A DNA stretch of 64,000 bases from Pseudomonas sp. Seg1 (GTDB taxonomy: Bacteria; Pseudomonadota; Gammaproteobacteria; Pseudomonadales; Pseudomonadaceae): the NCBI RefSeq assembly GCF_018326005.1, contig NZ_AP021903.1:4001501-4065500 (forward strand). Reading direction: 5' to 3'. Below, piece after piece: positions 21,355 through 31,105 of this stretch. Position numbers and translations under genes: made by a program. Each line of letters opens with the position of its first letter. Within the stretch, counting starts at the first letter, position 1. The notes below the pieces were generated by a model that did no database searches, was not told the DNA's origin, and worked only from the letters and a program-made list of their open reading frames with translations.

Positions 21355-22632
21355 ATGGGCACGCACGTTATCAAGATGCCGGACATCGGCGAAGGCATCG
21401 CAGAAGTGGAACTGTCGCAGTGGCACGTCAAGGTTGGCGATCTGGTCGTGGAAGATCAGGTATTGGCGGACGTGATGACCGACAAGGCGATGGTCGATAT
21501 TCCGTCGCCCGTGCACGGTAAAGTCATTGCACTCGGCGGTCAGCCGGGCGAAGTGATGGCGGTCGGCAGTGTACTGATCAGTATTGAAGTGGAAGGCGCG
21601 GGCAATCTGAAGGAGTCCGACAAACCGGCTCCAGTTGCGGCGAAAGAACCTGTTGCACCGAAAGTCGAAACCGTCGTCGAGAACAAACCTGCTCCAGCCG
21701 CCGCACCGCGTCCGGCTGCTGTTTGCCAAGGTCCGATGGTGGCTCGCGAAGCGGACGAACGCCCATTGGCCTCGCCGGCAGTGCGCAAACATGCGCTGGA
21801 TCTGGGTATCCAATTGCGTCTGGTCCGTGGTTCCGGCCCGGCCGGTCGCGTGCTGCACGAAGACCTCGACGCCTATCTGGCGCAAGGTCAGTCGAATGCA
21901 TCGGCACCTGCATCTGCCGCTTACGCCCAGCGCAACGATGAAGAACAGATCCAAGTGATCGGCATGCGCCGCAAGATCGCCCAACGCATGCAGGACGCCA
22001 CCCAGCGTGCAGCACACTTCAGCTACGTCGAAGAAATCGACGTCACCGCGATCGAAGAACTGCGCGCGCACCTCAACGAAAAACACGGCGTCAGCCGTGG
22101 CAAGTTGACCTTGTTGCCGTTCCTCGTACGTGCATTGGTCGTTGCCCTGCGTGACTTCCCGCAAATGAACGCTCGCTACGACGATGAAGCCCAGGTCATC
22201 ACCCGTCTCGGCGCGGTGCATGTTGGCGTCGCTACACAAAGCGATGTCGGCCTGATGGTGCCGGTAGTGCGTCACGCCGAGGCGCGCAGTCTGTGGGACA
22301 ACGCGGCGGAGATCTCGCGTCTGGCCAATGCAGCACGCAATGGCAAGGCCAGCCGTGATGAACTGTCGGGCTCGACCATCACCCTTACCAGCCTCGGTGC
22401 ACTGGGCGGCATTGTCAGCACGCCGGTGTTGAACCTGCCGGAAGTGGCGATCGTCGGCGTGAACAAAATCGTCGAACGCCCGATGGTCGTCAAAGGCCAG
22501 GTGGTGATTCGCAAGATGATGAACCTCTCCAGCTCCTTCGATCACAGGGTGGTCGACGGCATGGACGCGGCGCTGTTCATTCAGGCCATTCGCGGTTTGC
22601 TCGAACAACCCGCCACTTTGTTTGTGGAGTAA
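21355..22632 (+). CDS. bkdB: Branched-chain 2-keto acid dehydrogenase E2 (dihydrolipoyl transacylase)
   Basis: Acyltransferase core of the BCKDH complex, 425 residues. Domain order is: one lipoyl domain with the lipoyl-lysine in [11 protein letters not shown] (about residue 44), an Ala/Pro-rich linker, a peripheral subunit-binding domain (about 138-180, [14 protein letters not shown]...GRVLHEDL), and the catalytic domain ending with [11 protein letters not shown] 21355 follows the bkdA2 stop directly. Confidence 0.97.
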   Translation: MGTHVIKMPDIGEGIAEVELSQWHVKVGDLVVEDQVLADVMTDKAMVDIPSPVHGKVIALGGQPGEVMAVGSVLISIEVEGAGNLKESDKPAPVAAKEPVAPKVETVVENKPAPAAAPRPAAVCQGPMVAREADERPLASPAVRKHALDLGIQLRLVRGSGPAGRVLHEDLDAYLAQGQSNASAPASAAYAQRNDEEQIQVIGMRRKIAQRMQDATQRAAHFSYVEEIDVTAIEELRAHLNEKHGVSRGKLTLLPFLVRALVVALRDFPQMNARYDDEAQVITRLGAVHVGVATQSDVGLMVPVVRHAEARSLWDNAAEISRLANAARNGKASRDELSGSTITLTSLGALGGIVSTPVLNLPEVAIVGVNKIVERPMVVKGQVVIRKMMNLSSSFDHRVVDGMDAALFIQAIRGLLEQPATLFVE

Positions 22633-22639
22633 GGCACCC

Positions 22640-24013
22640 ATGCAATCCTTGAACACCACGCTGCTGATTATCGGCGGCGGCCCCGGCGGTTACGTCACAG
22701 CTATTCGCGCCGGACAACTGGGCATTCCGACGATTCTGGTCGAAGGCCAATCGCTGGGTGGCACTTGCCTGAACATCGGCTGCATTCCGTCGAAAGCGCT
22801 GATTCATGTGGCCGAGCAGTTTCACCAGACTCAACACCACAACCAGCATTCGGCGCTGGGTATCAGTGTTTCCGCCCCTACCCTCGATATCAATAAAAGT
22901 GTCGAGTGGAAGGACGGCATTGTTGATCGCCTGACTACTGGCGTCGCCGCACTGCTGAAAAAGAACAAAGTCCAGGTCATCAATGGCTGGGCCAAAATTA
23001 TCGATGGCAAAACCGTCGAAGTCGGCGACACCCGCATCCAGTGCGAGCATCTGGTGCTGGCCACCGGGTCCACCAGCGTCAACCTGCCGATCCTGCCGAT
23101 TGGCGGGCCGATCATCTCCTCCACCGAAGCACTGGCACCGAAGTCGGTACCCAAACGCCTGGTGGTGGTCGGCGGTGGTTATATCGGTCTGGAGTTGGGC
23201 ATTGCCTATCGCAAGCTGGGTGCCGAGGTCAGTGTGGTCGAGGCCCAGGATCGCATCCTGCCGGCCTATGACGCGGAACTGACACAACCGGTGAATGACG
23301 CGCTGAAGCAACTGGGCGTGAAGCTGTATCTCAAGCACAGCGTTTTAGGCTTCGACGGCACGTTGCAAGTGCGCGATCCGAATGGCGACACTTTGAATCT
23401 GGAAACCGATCAGGTGCTGGTGGCCGTCGGGCGCAAACCGAATACTCAAGGCTGGAACCTCGAAACGCTGAATCTTGAGATGAACGGCTCGGCAATCAAG
23501 ATCGACAGCCGCTGCCAGACCAGTATGCGCAACGTCTACGCCATCGGCGACCTCTCCGGCGAGCCGATGCTGGCTCACCGTGCAATGGCTCAAGGCGAAA
23601 TGGTTGCCGAGTTGATCAGCGGCAAAACCCGCGAATTCAATCCGACCGCCATTGCCGCCGTGTGCTTCACCGATCCGGAACTGGTGGTGGTCGGCAAGAC
23701 TCCGGACGAGGCCAAGGCTGCCGGAGTGGACTGCATCGTTTCCAGTTTCCCCTTCGCCGCCAACGGTCGGGCGATGACCCTGGAATCGAAAAGCGGTTTC
23801 GTGCGGGTGGTCGCTCGTCGCGACAATCATCTGGTTGTCGGCTGGCAAGCGGTGGGCGTTGGGGTTTCGGAATTGTCCACGGCGTTTGCGCAAAGCCTGG
23901 AAATGGGTGCGCGACTGGAAGACATCGGCGGCACCATTCATGCGCACCCGACTTTGGGTGAGGCGGTGCAGGAAGCGGCGCTGCGTGCTTTGGGGCATGC
24001 GCTGCACCTGTGA
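22640..24013 (+). CDS. lpdV: Dihydrolipoamide dehydrogenase LPD-val (E3 of BCKDH)
   Basis: FAD-dependent disulfide oxidoreductase of 457 residues that reoxidises lipoamide in the BCKDH complex. It has an N-terminal FAD loop ([13 protein letters not shown]), the redox disulfide in [15 protein letters not shown], an NAD loop ([12 protein letters not shown]), and the C-terminal dimer motif [16 protein letters not shown] 22640 (MQSLNTT) lies 7 bp after bkdB; a 6-codon upstream frame overlaps bkdB and is unlikely. It is last in the operon, followed by a large repeat. Confidence 0.97.
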   Translation: MQSLNTTLLIIGGGPGGYVTAIRAGQLGIPTILVEGQSLGGTCLNIGCIPSKALIHVAEQFHQTQHHNQHSALGISVSAPTLDINKSVEWKDGIVDRLTTGVAALLKKNKVQVINGWAKIIDGKTVEVGDTRIQCEHLVLATGSTSVNLPILPIGGPIISSTEALAPKSVPKRLVVVGGGYIGLELGIAYRKLGAEVSVVEAQDRILPAYDAELTQPVNDALKQLGVKLYLKHSVLGFDGTLQVRDPNGDTLNLETDQVLVAVGRKPNTQGWNLETLNLEMNGSAIKIDSRCQTSMRNVYAIGDLSGEPMLAHRAMAQGEMVAELISGKTREFNPTAIAAVCFTDPELVVVGKTPDEAKAAGVDCIVSSFPFAANGRAMTLESKSGFVRVVARRDNHLVVGWQAVGVGVSELSTAFAQSLEMGARLEDIGGTIHAHPTLGEAVQEAALRALGHALHL

Positions 24014-24330
24014 CACAAAAACCTGTGGCGAGGGAGCTTGCTCCCGCGGGGCTGCGAAGCGGCCCCAAACCCCGCCACCACCGTGCATCTGATGCACCGC
24101 AGTGTCCGGTTTTGCCAGTGCTGCGCACTGGAGCGGAAGCAAGCTCCCTCGCCACAAAAGAGCTGGGGCATGCAGGAATGATGGGGATTTAGTAAGCAAG
24201 CTAATATTTTTGCCAATCCCTCCATCGTCCGGGCTGCGAAACCGCGCAAGAATGAAGTATTGTTGTGCCCATCCAAAAAACGTCAGAAGCCTTGAACCGT
24301 TTCGACGGTTGTTCAGTGATAGAGGGTGTC
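24014..24330. repeat. lpdV-ilvE intergenic region with a GGCGAGGGAGC-class inverted repeat
   Basis: A long imperfect inverted repeat covers 24024-24156. Its ends are TGTGGCGAGGGAGCTTGC and GCAAGCTCCCTCGCCACA, with inner GCGGGGC...GCCCCG-like segments. The rest (24160-24330) is AT-rich, has no gene, and probably carries the ilvE promoter. Confidence 0.8.
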
Positions 24331-25350
24331 ATGGGTAACGAAAGCATCAATTGGGACAAGCTGGGTTTTGACTACATCAAGACCGACAAACGCTATCTGT
24401 CGTACTTTCGCGATGGCGAGTGGGACAAAGGCACCCTGACCGAAGATAACGTGCTGCACATCAGCGAAGGCTCGACTGCCCTTCACTATGGCCAGCAATG
24501 CTTCGAAGGCATGAAGGCCTATCGTTGCAAGGACGGCTCGATCAACCTGTTCCGCCCAGACCAGAACGCCCTGCGCATGCAGCGCAGCTGCGCGCGTCTG
24601 CTGATGCCGACGGTCGACACCGAGCAGTTCATCGAAGCCTGTAAAGCCGTGGTTCGTGCCAACGAGCGTTTCATTCCGCCCTACGGCACCGGCGGCGCGC
24701 TGTACCTGCGTCCGTTCGTGATCGGCGTGGGTGACAACATCGGCGTGCGCACCGCTCCCGAGTTCATCTTCTCGATCTTCTGCATTCCGGTCGGCGCCTA
24801 CTTCAAGGGTGGCCTGACTCCGCACAACTTCCAGATTTCCAGCTACGACCGCGCGGCCCCACAAGGCACCGGCGCAGCCAAGGTCGGTGGCAACTACGCC
24901 GCCAGCCTGATGCCGGGCTCGAAAGCGAAAAAAGCCAACTTCGCCGACGCGATCTATCTCGATCCGATGACCCACACCAAAATCGAGGAAGTGGGTTCGG
25001 CCAACTTCTTCGGGATCACCCACGACAACAAGTTCGTCACCCCGAAATCGCCGTCGGTACTGCCGGGTATCACCCGTCTGTCGCTGATTGAACTGGCGAA
25101 ATCACGTCTGGGCCTGGAAGTGGTTGAAGGCGACGTGCTGATCGACAAACTGTCGGACTTCAAGGAAGCCGGCGCCTGCGGTACCGCTGCGGTCATCACC
25201 CCGATCGGCGGTATCAGCTACAACGATCACCTGCACGTTTTCCACAGCGAAACTGAAGTCGGCCCTGTTACCCAGAAGCTCTACAAAGAGCTGACTGGCG
25301 TGCAGACCGGCGACATCGAAGCGCCAGCGGGCTGGATCGTCAAGGTTTGA
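24331..25350 (+). CDS. ilvE: Branched-chain-amino-acid aminotransferase
   Basis: PLP-dependent class IV aminotransferase of 339 residues that interconverts Leu/Ile/Val and their keto acids, supplying the substrates of the neighbouring BCKDH. The PLP lysine is in GAAKVGGNYAASL (Lys184), and GSANFFG and GTAAVITPIG are family motifs. ATG 24331 has AGAGGG upstream; a GTG start 66 bases earlier lacks support. It ends at a strong terminator. It belongs to the longer (type II, eukaryote-like) BCAT group. Confidence 0.95.
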   Translation: MGNESINWDKLGFDYIKTDKRYLSYFRDGEWDKGTLTEDNVLHISEGSTALHYGQQCFEGMKAYRCKDGSINLFRPDQNALRMQRSCARLLMPTVDTEQFIEACKAVVRANERFIPPYGTGGALYLRPFVIGVGDNIGVRTAPEFIFSIFCIPVGAYFKGGLTPHNFQISSYDRAAPQGTGAAKVGGNYAASLMPGSKAKKANFADAIYLDPMTHTKIEEVGSANFFGITHDNKFVTPKSPSVLPGITRLSLIELAKSRLGLEVVEGDVLIDKLSDFKEAGACGTAAVITPIGGISYNDHLHVFHSETEVGPVTQKLYKELTGVQTGDIEAPAGWIVKV

Positions 25351-25370
25351 TCTGACGACTGCTGATGCAT

Positions 25371-25405
25371 AAAGCCCCCATCGAGTGATCGCTGGGGGCT
25401 TTTTC
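25371..25405. terminator. Bidirectional Rho-independent terminator
   Basis: AAAGCCCCCA (25371-25380) pairs with TGGGGGCTTT (25393-25402), followed by further T residues on the plus strand and matching A/T flank on the minus strand. It separates ilvE from the convergent LysR gene. Confidence 0.92.
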
Positions 25406-26282
25406 ATGGCCGCTGTTTGTGCAACCACTCGATGAACACGGTGCTGTACGCAGACGCTTGCGGCGCCACACCGTAGTAATAGCGCGGCAGTGGCATGCGC
25501 AAGTCCGGCAACGGGCAGATCAACCGACCGCTCGACAAATGCGTGCCAAGCAATGTGGTCGGACACAGCGCCAGCCCCTCGCCCGCCACCGCCGCCTCCA
25601 GCACCCGGTGCATGTAATCGAATTGCCGGATCACCTGCGTGGTGCTTTGACTTTGCCCGAAGTGCATGGCCCAGTGGTGCCAGTCCTCGCGACGCGCCCT
25701 GACGGTCAACAAGGTATGTGCGCTGAGGCCTGCGAGGTTCGCCAGCGGCAGTCGCTCAATCAATCCAGGCGCCGCGACCAGAACCAACTCATCCTCGAAC
25801 AATGCGTGCGCCTCGAGCGCCGGCGCCCAGTCGTCGCGGCCACGACGGATGACAATGTCGAAATCATCGCGGGCCGGATCCGGCGATTGCGTCTGCGTGA
25901 CGACCTGGGCGTCGATATGCGGATGCTGCGCCGCGAAGTCCGCCAACCGAGGCGTCAGCCATAACAGCGCGAAGGACGGCCGGACATTGATCTTGATCGT
26001 CGGTCGCGCCGCCTGCTGTTTCAATTCGGCAGCGGCGTCAGCAATCTGCGCCAGACCAGCGCTGACTTGCTGATAAAAAAGCTGACCGGCCGGCGTCAGC
26101 AGCGACTGCCTGACACGCCGTTCAAACAGCAGAACACCCAAGTGTTCTTCCAGCAGTTTGACGTGGCGGCTGACCGCACTGTGACTGACATGCAGTTCTT
26201 CGGCCGCCAGACTGAAGCTCTGGTGACGCGCGGCCACAGCGAAGGCACGAACCGCGTTTAGCGGGGGAAGTGGATTTTTCAT
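25404..26282 (-). CDS. LysR-family transcriptional regulator (GcvA-like)
   Basis: Regulator of 292 residues. The N-terminal HTH is clear (SFSLAAEELHVSHSAVSRHVKLLEEHLG, about residues 22-49), followed by a substrate-binding domain of the GcvA/AmpR type (DFDIVIRRGRDDW). It is divergent from a LysE-family exporter gene 105 bp away, so it probably controls that exporter in response to an amino acid. Its 3' end touches the ilvE terminator. Confidence 0.9.
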   Translation of the reverse strand: MKNPLPPLNAVRAFAVAARHQSFSLAAEELHVSHSAVSRHVKLLEEHLGVLLFERRVRQSLLTPAGQLFYQQVSAGLAQIADAAAELKQQAARPTIKINVRPSFALLWLTPRLADFAAQHPHIDAQVVTQTQSPDPARDDFDIVIRRGRDDWAPALEAHALFEDELVLVAAPGLIERLPLANLAGLSAHTLLTVRARREDWHHWAMHFGQSQSTTQVIRQFDYMHRVLEAAVAGEGLALCPTTLLGTHLSSGRLICPLPDLRMPLPRYYYGVAPQASAYSTVFIEWLHKQRP

Positions 26283-26387
26283 GCGTCTAATTTAGTTACA
26301 TGTAGGCTGCATTTAAAGCGTTTGTCAGCATTTTGTCGTCACGCCAATCTGCCTGCACGCAGACATGCGATTCGACGGAGCACCACC

Positions 26388-26996
26388 ATGCACAGCTACG
26401 GACTCTTTGTCCTGTTCGCCACCCTGACCATCCTAAGCCCCGGTCCGGGTGTGATCCTGACGCTTTCCAATGCCGTGCGCCTGGGCTGGACCGGCGCAGT
26501 GCCGGGGATTCTGGGGATCGCCTCGGGAGCTTTTGTGGTTGCTGCTCTCAGTGCCACCAGCCTCGGCCTGATCCTCAGCGCCTCGGCGACGGCCTTCAGT
26601 GTGCTGAAATACGCTGGGGCTGCTTACCTGTTGTACCTCGGTTTCAAGAGCTGGCGTTCGGACCGTTTCCGTACCCTGCAAGCGGTTCGCCCTTCTCGTG
26701 CGGGCTACCGCTTTCTGGAAGCAGCGTCTTTGCAGTTTCTCAATCCCAAAGCCATCTTCTTCTTTCTGGCGGTGTTCCCGCAGTTCATCGACACGGAACA
26801 GGCCTTTTACCCGCAATTCTTCAAACTGGTGACTTCTTACGCGGTACTGGTGATTGTGGTGCATGGCAGCTACGCCCTGCTTGCCAATGCCGCCAAAGGT
26901 TGGCTGTCGAGCCCGAAAGGATCGTGGCTCGCGGCGAAAGTCTCGGGCGTGACCTTTGCCGGTTTTGGTCTGCTGATGGCTTCGGCAACTCGCTGA
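26388..26996 (+). CDS. LysE/RhtB-family amino acid exporter
   Basis: Inner-membrane translocator of 202 residues with about six membrane segments. The N-terminal SPGPGVILTLSNAVRLG and the FLNPKAIFFFLAVFPQF segment are family hallmarks. ATG 26388 has CGGAG upstream; the longer frame to 26322 is not needed. It is divergent from the LysR gene, its likely regulator. The substrate is unknown (amino acid or homoserine lactone-like compounds are usual). Confidence 0.92.
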   Translation: MHSYGLFVLFATLTILSPGPGVILTLSNAVRLGWTGAVPGILGIASGAFVVAALSATSLGLILSASATAFSVLKYAGAAYLLYLGFKSWRSDRFRTLQAVRPSRAGYRFLEAASLQFLNPKAIFFFLAVFPQFIDTEQAFYPQFFKLVTSYAVLVIVVHGSYALLANAAKGWLSSPKGSWLAAKVSGVTFAGFGLLMASATR

Positions 26997-27015
26997 GCTG
27001 ACGACTGCATCCAGG

Positions 27016-27837
27016 CTATTTCAATGCGATGCGCTTGCCCGCTCGCGAGGCGATTCCGCTGGCCTGCCCGTTCTGTTGCTTGCCCATCCGCGCCTGGGTG
27101 ATCAATCCGGGAATCAACTCGCCCTCCGGCAGGTTCTTCCAGAACCGCACCGGCAGATGCCCCTGCATGACCTTCGGGTTCAACCGCGCCGGGTTGAAGA
27201 TGTGGCTGTAATAGGTCAACCACAATTCGCCGTGGGGATCGTCGACGTTCTGCGCCATTTGCTGCCATTCAACCGGGCATTGGCGCTGATGAATCAGTTG
27301 TTCGCCATCGTAGTAAACGCCATCGCGTGGTGTCGCAATCAGCCAGCGGTGCCGTCCCATACGTGCAACGAAATGCGCACTGGCGCTGTGCAGAATGTCG
27401 TGAGCAGGTTCGTGCCAGGCGACATATTGTGGGCCTGGTAAATCTTTCGGGCGTTCGATGAAACGCACGAACGCATGCAAATGATGGGCTTCACGGCTCA
27501 CTTGCTTGATCCGTCTCTGCAACTCGCTACCAAGTTTGTCACCGGCCATCATTGCCGTACGATCACCGTGGCTGACTCGCCATAGCACTTCATACAGCAG
27601 GCTCCAGCGTTGATCGCCCCGGTATTGCGCGGCCTGTTCCAGTGTGTCGAGCAGCGTACGCGGAATCCGTGCCTGAAATGGCCCCTGGCCCTCAGGCACG
27701 TGATCATCACTGGCAAACAGATCGGCCACGCCTTCCGAGGCCCAACTCACCACGCTCGGATCGATTTCATGACTGAGCAGCCAGCGCGCCTGCTGGCGCC
27801 AGGTGTCGAACAGATCATCGCAATCGAGATTGATCAT
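27016..27837 (-). CDS. DUF4130 / TIGR03915-type putative DNA-metabolism protein
   Basis: Protein of 273 residues beginning MINLDCDDLFDTWR. The C-terminal half (HDILHSASAHFVARMGRHRWLI, CPVEWQQMA, LWLTYYSHIFNPARLN) resembles the DUF4130 domain that elsewhere is fused to uracil-DNA glycosylase domains. I see no glycosylase motif here. It overlaps the radical SAM gene upstream by 4 bp (ATGA), so the pair is co-translated. The family is known as the partner of that radical SAM protein, with a proposed but unproved DNA repair role. A longer in-frame extension overlaps the partner gene and is rejected. Confidence 0.82.
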   Translation of the reverse strand: MINLDCDDLFDTWRQQARWLLSHEIDPSVVSWASEGVADLFASDDHVPEGQGPFQARIPRTLLDTLEQAAQYRGDQRWSLLYEVLWRVSHGDRTAMMAGDKLGSELQRRIKQVSREAHHLHAFVRFIERPKDLPGPQYVAWHEPAHDILHSASAHFVARMGRHRWLIATPRDGVYYDGEQLIHQRQCPVEWQQMAQNVDDPHGELWLTYYSHIFNPARLNPKVMQGHLPVRFWKNLPEGELIPGLITQARMGKQQNGQASGIASRAGKRIALK

Positions 27838-29054
27838 CCCCACAACCCCATCTGCTGCGGCATTGGCCGGTCGCGCAATTGCTGATAGAGCAAGTGACTG
27901 GTGACCTCGCCCTGCTGCGGGTGGTAATCGCTGGTGATCATGAACGGCTTGGCCTTGGCCAGCACACAGCGCATTCGCGCCACATCCTCGTAGCGGATCC
28001 GCCGCTGGCGACGCAACTCCACCAGCCGCTCGGTGGTGCGCAGGCCAATGCCGGGAATGCGTGCGATCAACGCAGGCTCGGCACGGTTCAGGTCCAGTGG
28101 GAACACCTCGCGGTTCTGCAACGCCCACGCCAGTTTCGGATCGATGTCCAACGCCAGATTACCCGGCCCGTCGAGCAACTCCCCGGCGCTGTAGCCATAG
28201 CTGCGCAAGAGAAAATCGGCCTGATACAAGCGATGCTCGCGCATCAATGGCGGCGCGGCCAGCGGCACGCTTTTCGGGCTGTCGGGGATCGGACTGAACG
28301 CCGAGTAATAAACCCGGCGCAGCCGGAAGTTGCCGTATAGGGCCTGAGCGCCGTGAAGAATTGTGCTGTCGTCCGTGTCATCGGCGCCGACAATCAACTG
28401 CGTGCTTTGCCCCGCCGGAGCAAATTTTGGCGCGCGAGGTTCGTTGAGCACGGTTTGCTCACCGGTGTAGATGGTTTGCATCGCCTGCTTGATCGAGCCG
28501 ATGTTTTTCTCCGGCGCCAGGGTTTGCAGGCTGGCATCGGTGGGCAATTCGATATTGACGCTCAACCGATCAGCGTAGCGCCCGGCCTCGGCGATCAGCG
28601 CTGGGTCGGCATCGGGAATGGTCTTGAGATGAATGTACCCGCGAAATTCGTGCTCTTCACGCAGCAGCTTTGCCACGCGGACAAGCTGCTCCATGGTGTA
28701 GTCCGCCGAGCGGATGATGCCGGAACTGAGAAACAGCCCGCTGACGCAGTTGCGCCGGTAGAAATCCATGGTCAGCGCCACGACTTCTTCGGGCGTGAAG
28801 CGAGCACGCGGTACATCGCTGGAACGGCGATTGACGCAGTATTGGCAGTCGTAGAGACAGAAATTGGTCAGCAGAATTTTCAACAGCGAGACACAGCGCC
28901 CGTCCGGCGTGTAGCTGTGGCAAATGCCCATGCCATCGGTCGAGCCCAGGCCGCTCTTGCCTTCGGAACTGCGCTTGGGCGCACCGCTGCTCGCGCAGGA
29001 GGCGTCGTACTTGGCGGCGTCGGCGAGGATGCTGAGCTTGTCGATGATTTGCAT
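27834..29054 (-). CDS. Radical SAM protein with helix-hairpin-helix, putative DNA modification/repair
   Basis: Radical SAM enzyme of 406 residues. The [4Fe-4S] motif CLYDCQYC (C-x3-C-x2-C) is at about residues 67-74. A helix-hairpin-helix DNA-binding motif (ARIPGIGLRTTERLVELR) is near residue 345, which suggests it acts on nucleic acid. It matches the family usually paired with a DUF4130 protein and linked to uracil-DNA glycosylases. It overlaps the DUF4130 gene by 4 bp. The reaction and substrate are unknown. Confidence 0.85.
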   Translation of the reverse strand: MQIIDKLSILADAAKYDASCASSGAPKRSSEGKSGLGSTDGMGICHSYTPDGRCVSLLKILLTNFCLYDCQYCVNRRSSDVPRARFTPEEVVALTMDFYRRNCVSGLFLSSGIIRSADYTMEQLVRVAKLLREEHEFRGYIHLKTIPDADPALIAEAGRYADRLSVNIELPTDASLQTLAPEKNIGSIKQAMQTIYTGEQTVLNEPRAPKFAPAGQSTQLIVGADDTDDSTILHGAQALYGNFRLRRVYYSAFSPIPDSPKSVPLAAPPLMREHRLYQADFLLRSYGYSAGELLDGPGNLALDIDPKLAWALQNREVFPLDLNRAEPALIARIPGIGLRTTERLVELRRQRRIRYEDVARMRCVLAKAKPFMITSDYHPQQGEVTSHLLYQQLRDRPMPQQMGLWG

Positions 29055-29122
29055 GGCTACGACTCAATACTGGTTATGCGTACAGTATCGAGTCTGATGA
29101 GTGAGTTCAAGGTGCAAGACCA

Positions 29123-29212
29123 GATCAAAAGATCACAGCCTTCAGCAGCACCTACACGATTCAGGTATATGCAGTCCCTGCAGCAGCTGCCGCAGGTTGC
29201 GATCTTTTGATC
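29123..29212. repeat. Inverted repeat of the AAAAGATCGCAGCCTTCGGCAGC class
   Basis: Left arm 29123-29149 and right arm 29186-29212 are complementary over 27 bp with four mismatches; both ends are GATCAAAAGATC/GATCTTTTGATC. A single-arm copy of the same family is at 32583-32612. The right half lies inside the 3' end of the ArsR-like gene. Confidence 0.85.
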
Positions 29213-29916
29213 TTCGCCTCGACCGGCAACTCGACACCGAATCGCGTGCGGATTTCCCTGCGCCCCACCGCCGTCAGCGCCAACGCCCGACTGTCCAGAT
29301 CCTGTGTCAGCCATTTGCGCTTCAACGCCATCTGCAACACCGCAGCCCCCAGCGAACCCCCGAGATGCGGCCGGCGCATGCTCCAGTCCAGACATGGGCA
29401 GGCGAATTTGCGACGCATCGTCGACAGGTCGCCGACCTCAATACCCAACCCGGCAAATAACCCTATGCCACTGGCGCTCAAGCGGTACGCCTGCTCATCG
29501 GTTGCCACCAGCCACCCCGCGTCAATAAAGCGGTCATGCAGCAGCACCGCCAGCGTCCCGGCCATGTGGTCGTAACAGGTGCGAGCAAATTGCAGGCGAT
29601 CCGGCGTGTGCGGCTTGAAGGCCGGCGTGGCGTTCTGGCCGATCACCATCAACGCTTCCAGCGCTTGGGCGACACGTTTGTCGGCCAAGCTGTAATAACG
29701 GTGGCGACCCTGGACATGCAGACGCACCAGCGCCAGCTCCTTGAGTTTGGCCAAGTGTGCGCTGGCGGTGGACGCGCCAACTTCAGCGATGGCCGCCAAC
29801 TCGGTGGCAGTGCGGGCGTGGCCGTCCATCAACGAGCAGAGGATTTTCGTGCGCGCCGGCTCGGCGATGGCGGCGGCCACCTGCGAGACGCCGATGTCTT
29901 GATGTTCTGCATGCAT
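29161..29916 (-). CDS. ArsR-type winged-helix regulator with C-terminal extension
   Basis: Regulator of 251 residues. The first ~95 residues form an ArsR-like winged helix (TELAAIAEVGASTASAHLAKLKELALV). The remaining 150 residues are a separate domain containing a Cys-rich bit (KFACPCLDWSMRRPHLGG) that could bind a ligand or metal. It is divergent from a P450 gene 79 bp away, which it probably controls. The last ~17 residues (after VEAKIKRSQ) are encoded by the right arm of the repeat at 29123-29212, so the native C-terminus has been altered by the repeat. Confidence 0.83.
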   Translation of the reverse strand: MHAEHQDIGVSQVAAAIAEPARTKILCSLMDGHARTATELAAIAEVGASTASAHLAKLKELALVRLHVQGRHRYYSLADKRVAQALEALMVIGQNATPAFKPHTPDRLQFARTCYDHMAGTLAVLLHDRFIDAGWLVATDEQAYRLSASGIGLFAGLGIEVGDLSTMRRKFACPCLDWSMRRPHLGGSLGAAVLQMALKRKWLTQDLDSRALALTAVGRREIRTRFGVELPVEAKIKRSQPAAAAAGTAYT

Positions 29917-29995
29917 GGTTCGCTCCCGGACGAATCATCGCCGTTAAGGAGTGGAGATAGTAGCAACACTTTTCCCCACGACAAGGCTGCGAACC

Positions 29996-31105
29996 ATGGA
30001 CCCGATCATCGCTGCGACTCATGCCGATCCCTATCCCTACTACGCCTCACTGCGCGCCGAAGGTGGGCTGACGTTTCATCCTGGCCTGAAATTGTGGGTC
30101 GCCAGCAGCGCTCGCGCGGTTTGCGCCGTACTGGCGCATGCCGAGTGCCGGGTGCGTCCGGCGCTGGAACCCGTGCCCAAAGCGATCGTCGAGGGCATGG
30201 CCGGCAATGTCTTCGGCCAGTTAATGCGGATGAACGACGGCGAACGCCAGCGCTGCCCGCGTTCGGCCTTCGAGCCTGCTTTGGAGTGGATCGATCACGA
30301 CGAGGTCCGCGCAAGAGTGAGCGCACGCCTGATCAGCACAGACGCCGACGGGCTCTACAAAGCCATGTTCCGTGGCCCGGTGTGCGTGGTCGCGGCATTA
30401 CTCGGCTTCAGCCCGGCGCAGGGTCGGGCAATCAGTGACCTGACTGCCGACTTCGCCGCCTGTCTGTCGCCGTTGAGCAATGACCTGCAACTGGCGGCGG
30501 CCCACCGCGCGGCGGAACAGCTGCGGGGTTACTTCATCGAGTTGCTGGCCGAATCTGAAGGGAACAGCGCTTTGCTTGCGCGAATCCGGCAGCGTTTCAA
30601 TGGCGATGAAGAAACCCTGATCGCCAACCTGATCGGCCTCTGCTCGCAGACGTTTGAAGCCACCGCCGGACTGATCGGCAATGCGCTGGTGGCGTTGCGG
30701 CGCAATCCTCAGCTATGCACTTACCCCGTCGAAGCCCTGCTGAGCGAAGTCCAGCGCTTCGACCCTTCAGTACAGAACACCCGGCGCTTTGTCGCGGCAT
30801 CCTGCGAAATCGATGGCGTGCGCATGGAGGCTGGCGCTGTGATTCTGGTGCTGTTGGCCTCGGCCAATCGCGATCCGGCGCTGAACGAAAACCCTGACCT
30901 GTTTCTGCCGGATCGAGCAAACCGCCGCAGTTTCAGTTTTGGCAGCGGTCGGCATCAGTGTCCGGGGCAAACGTTGGCGATGGGCATTGCCAGTGCGACG
31001 CTCAGGCAGATTCTCGATCATGGCGTGGAACTGGATCGCCTGAGCTGGCATTACCGGCCTTCGCTCAATGGGCGTATTCCATTGTTCGGTTCTGTCGGCG
31101 CCTGA
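29996..31105 (+). CDS. Cytochrome P450
   Basis: Heme-thiolate monooxygenase-like protein of 369 residues. The heme-binding loop FSFGSGRHQCPGQ with the proximal Cys is about 50 residues from the C-terminus, and the K-helix ExxR is EVQR. The I-helix reads CSQTFEATAGL instead of the usual AGxDT/ET, so the acid-alcohol proton relay is altered. ATG 29996 (MDPIIAATHADPYPYYASLR) matches normal P450 N-termini; a GTG 45 bases earlier is too close to its AAGGA. No ferredoxin or reductase gene is adjacent. Substrate unknown. Confidence 0.88.
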   Translation: MDPIIAATHADPYPYYASLRAEGGLTFHPGLKLWVASSARAVCAVLAHAECRVRPALEPVPKAIVEGMAGNVFGQLMRMNDGERQRCPRSAFEPALEWIDHDEVRARVSARLISTDADGLYKAMFRGPVCVVAALLGFSPAQGRAISDLTADFAACLSPLSNDLQLAAAHRAAEQLRGYFIELLAESEGNSALLARIRQRFNGDEETLIANLIGLCSQTFEATAGLIGNALVALRRNPQLCTYPVEALLSEVQRFDPSVQNTRRFVAASCEIDGVRMEAGAVILVLLASANRDPALNENPDLFLPDRANRRSFSFGSGRHQCPGQTLAMGIASATLRQILDHGVELDRLSWHYRPSLNGRIPLFGSVGA

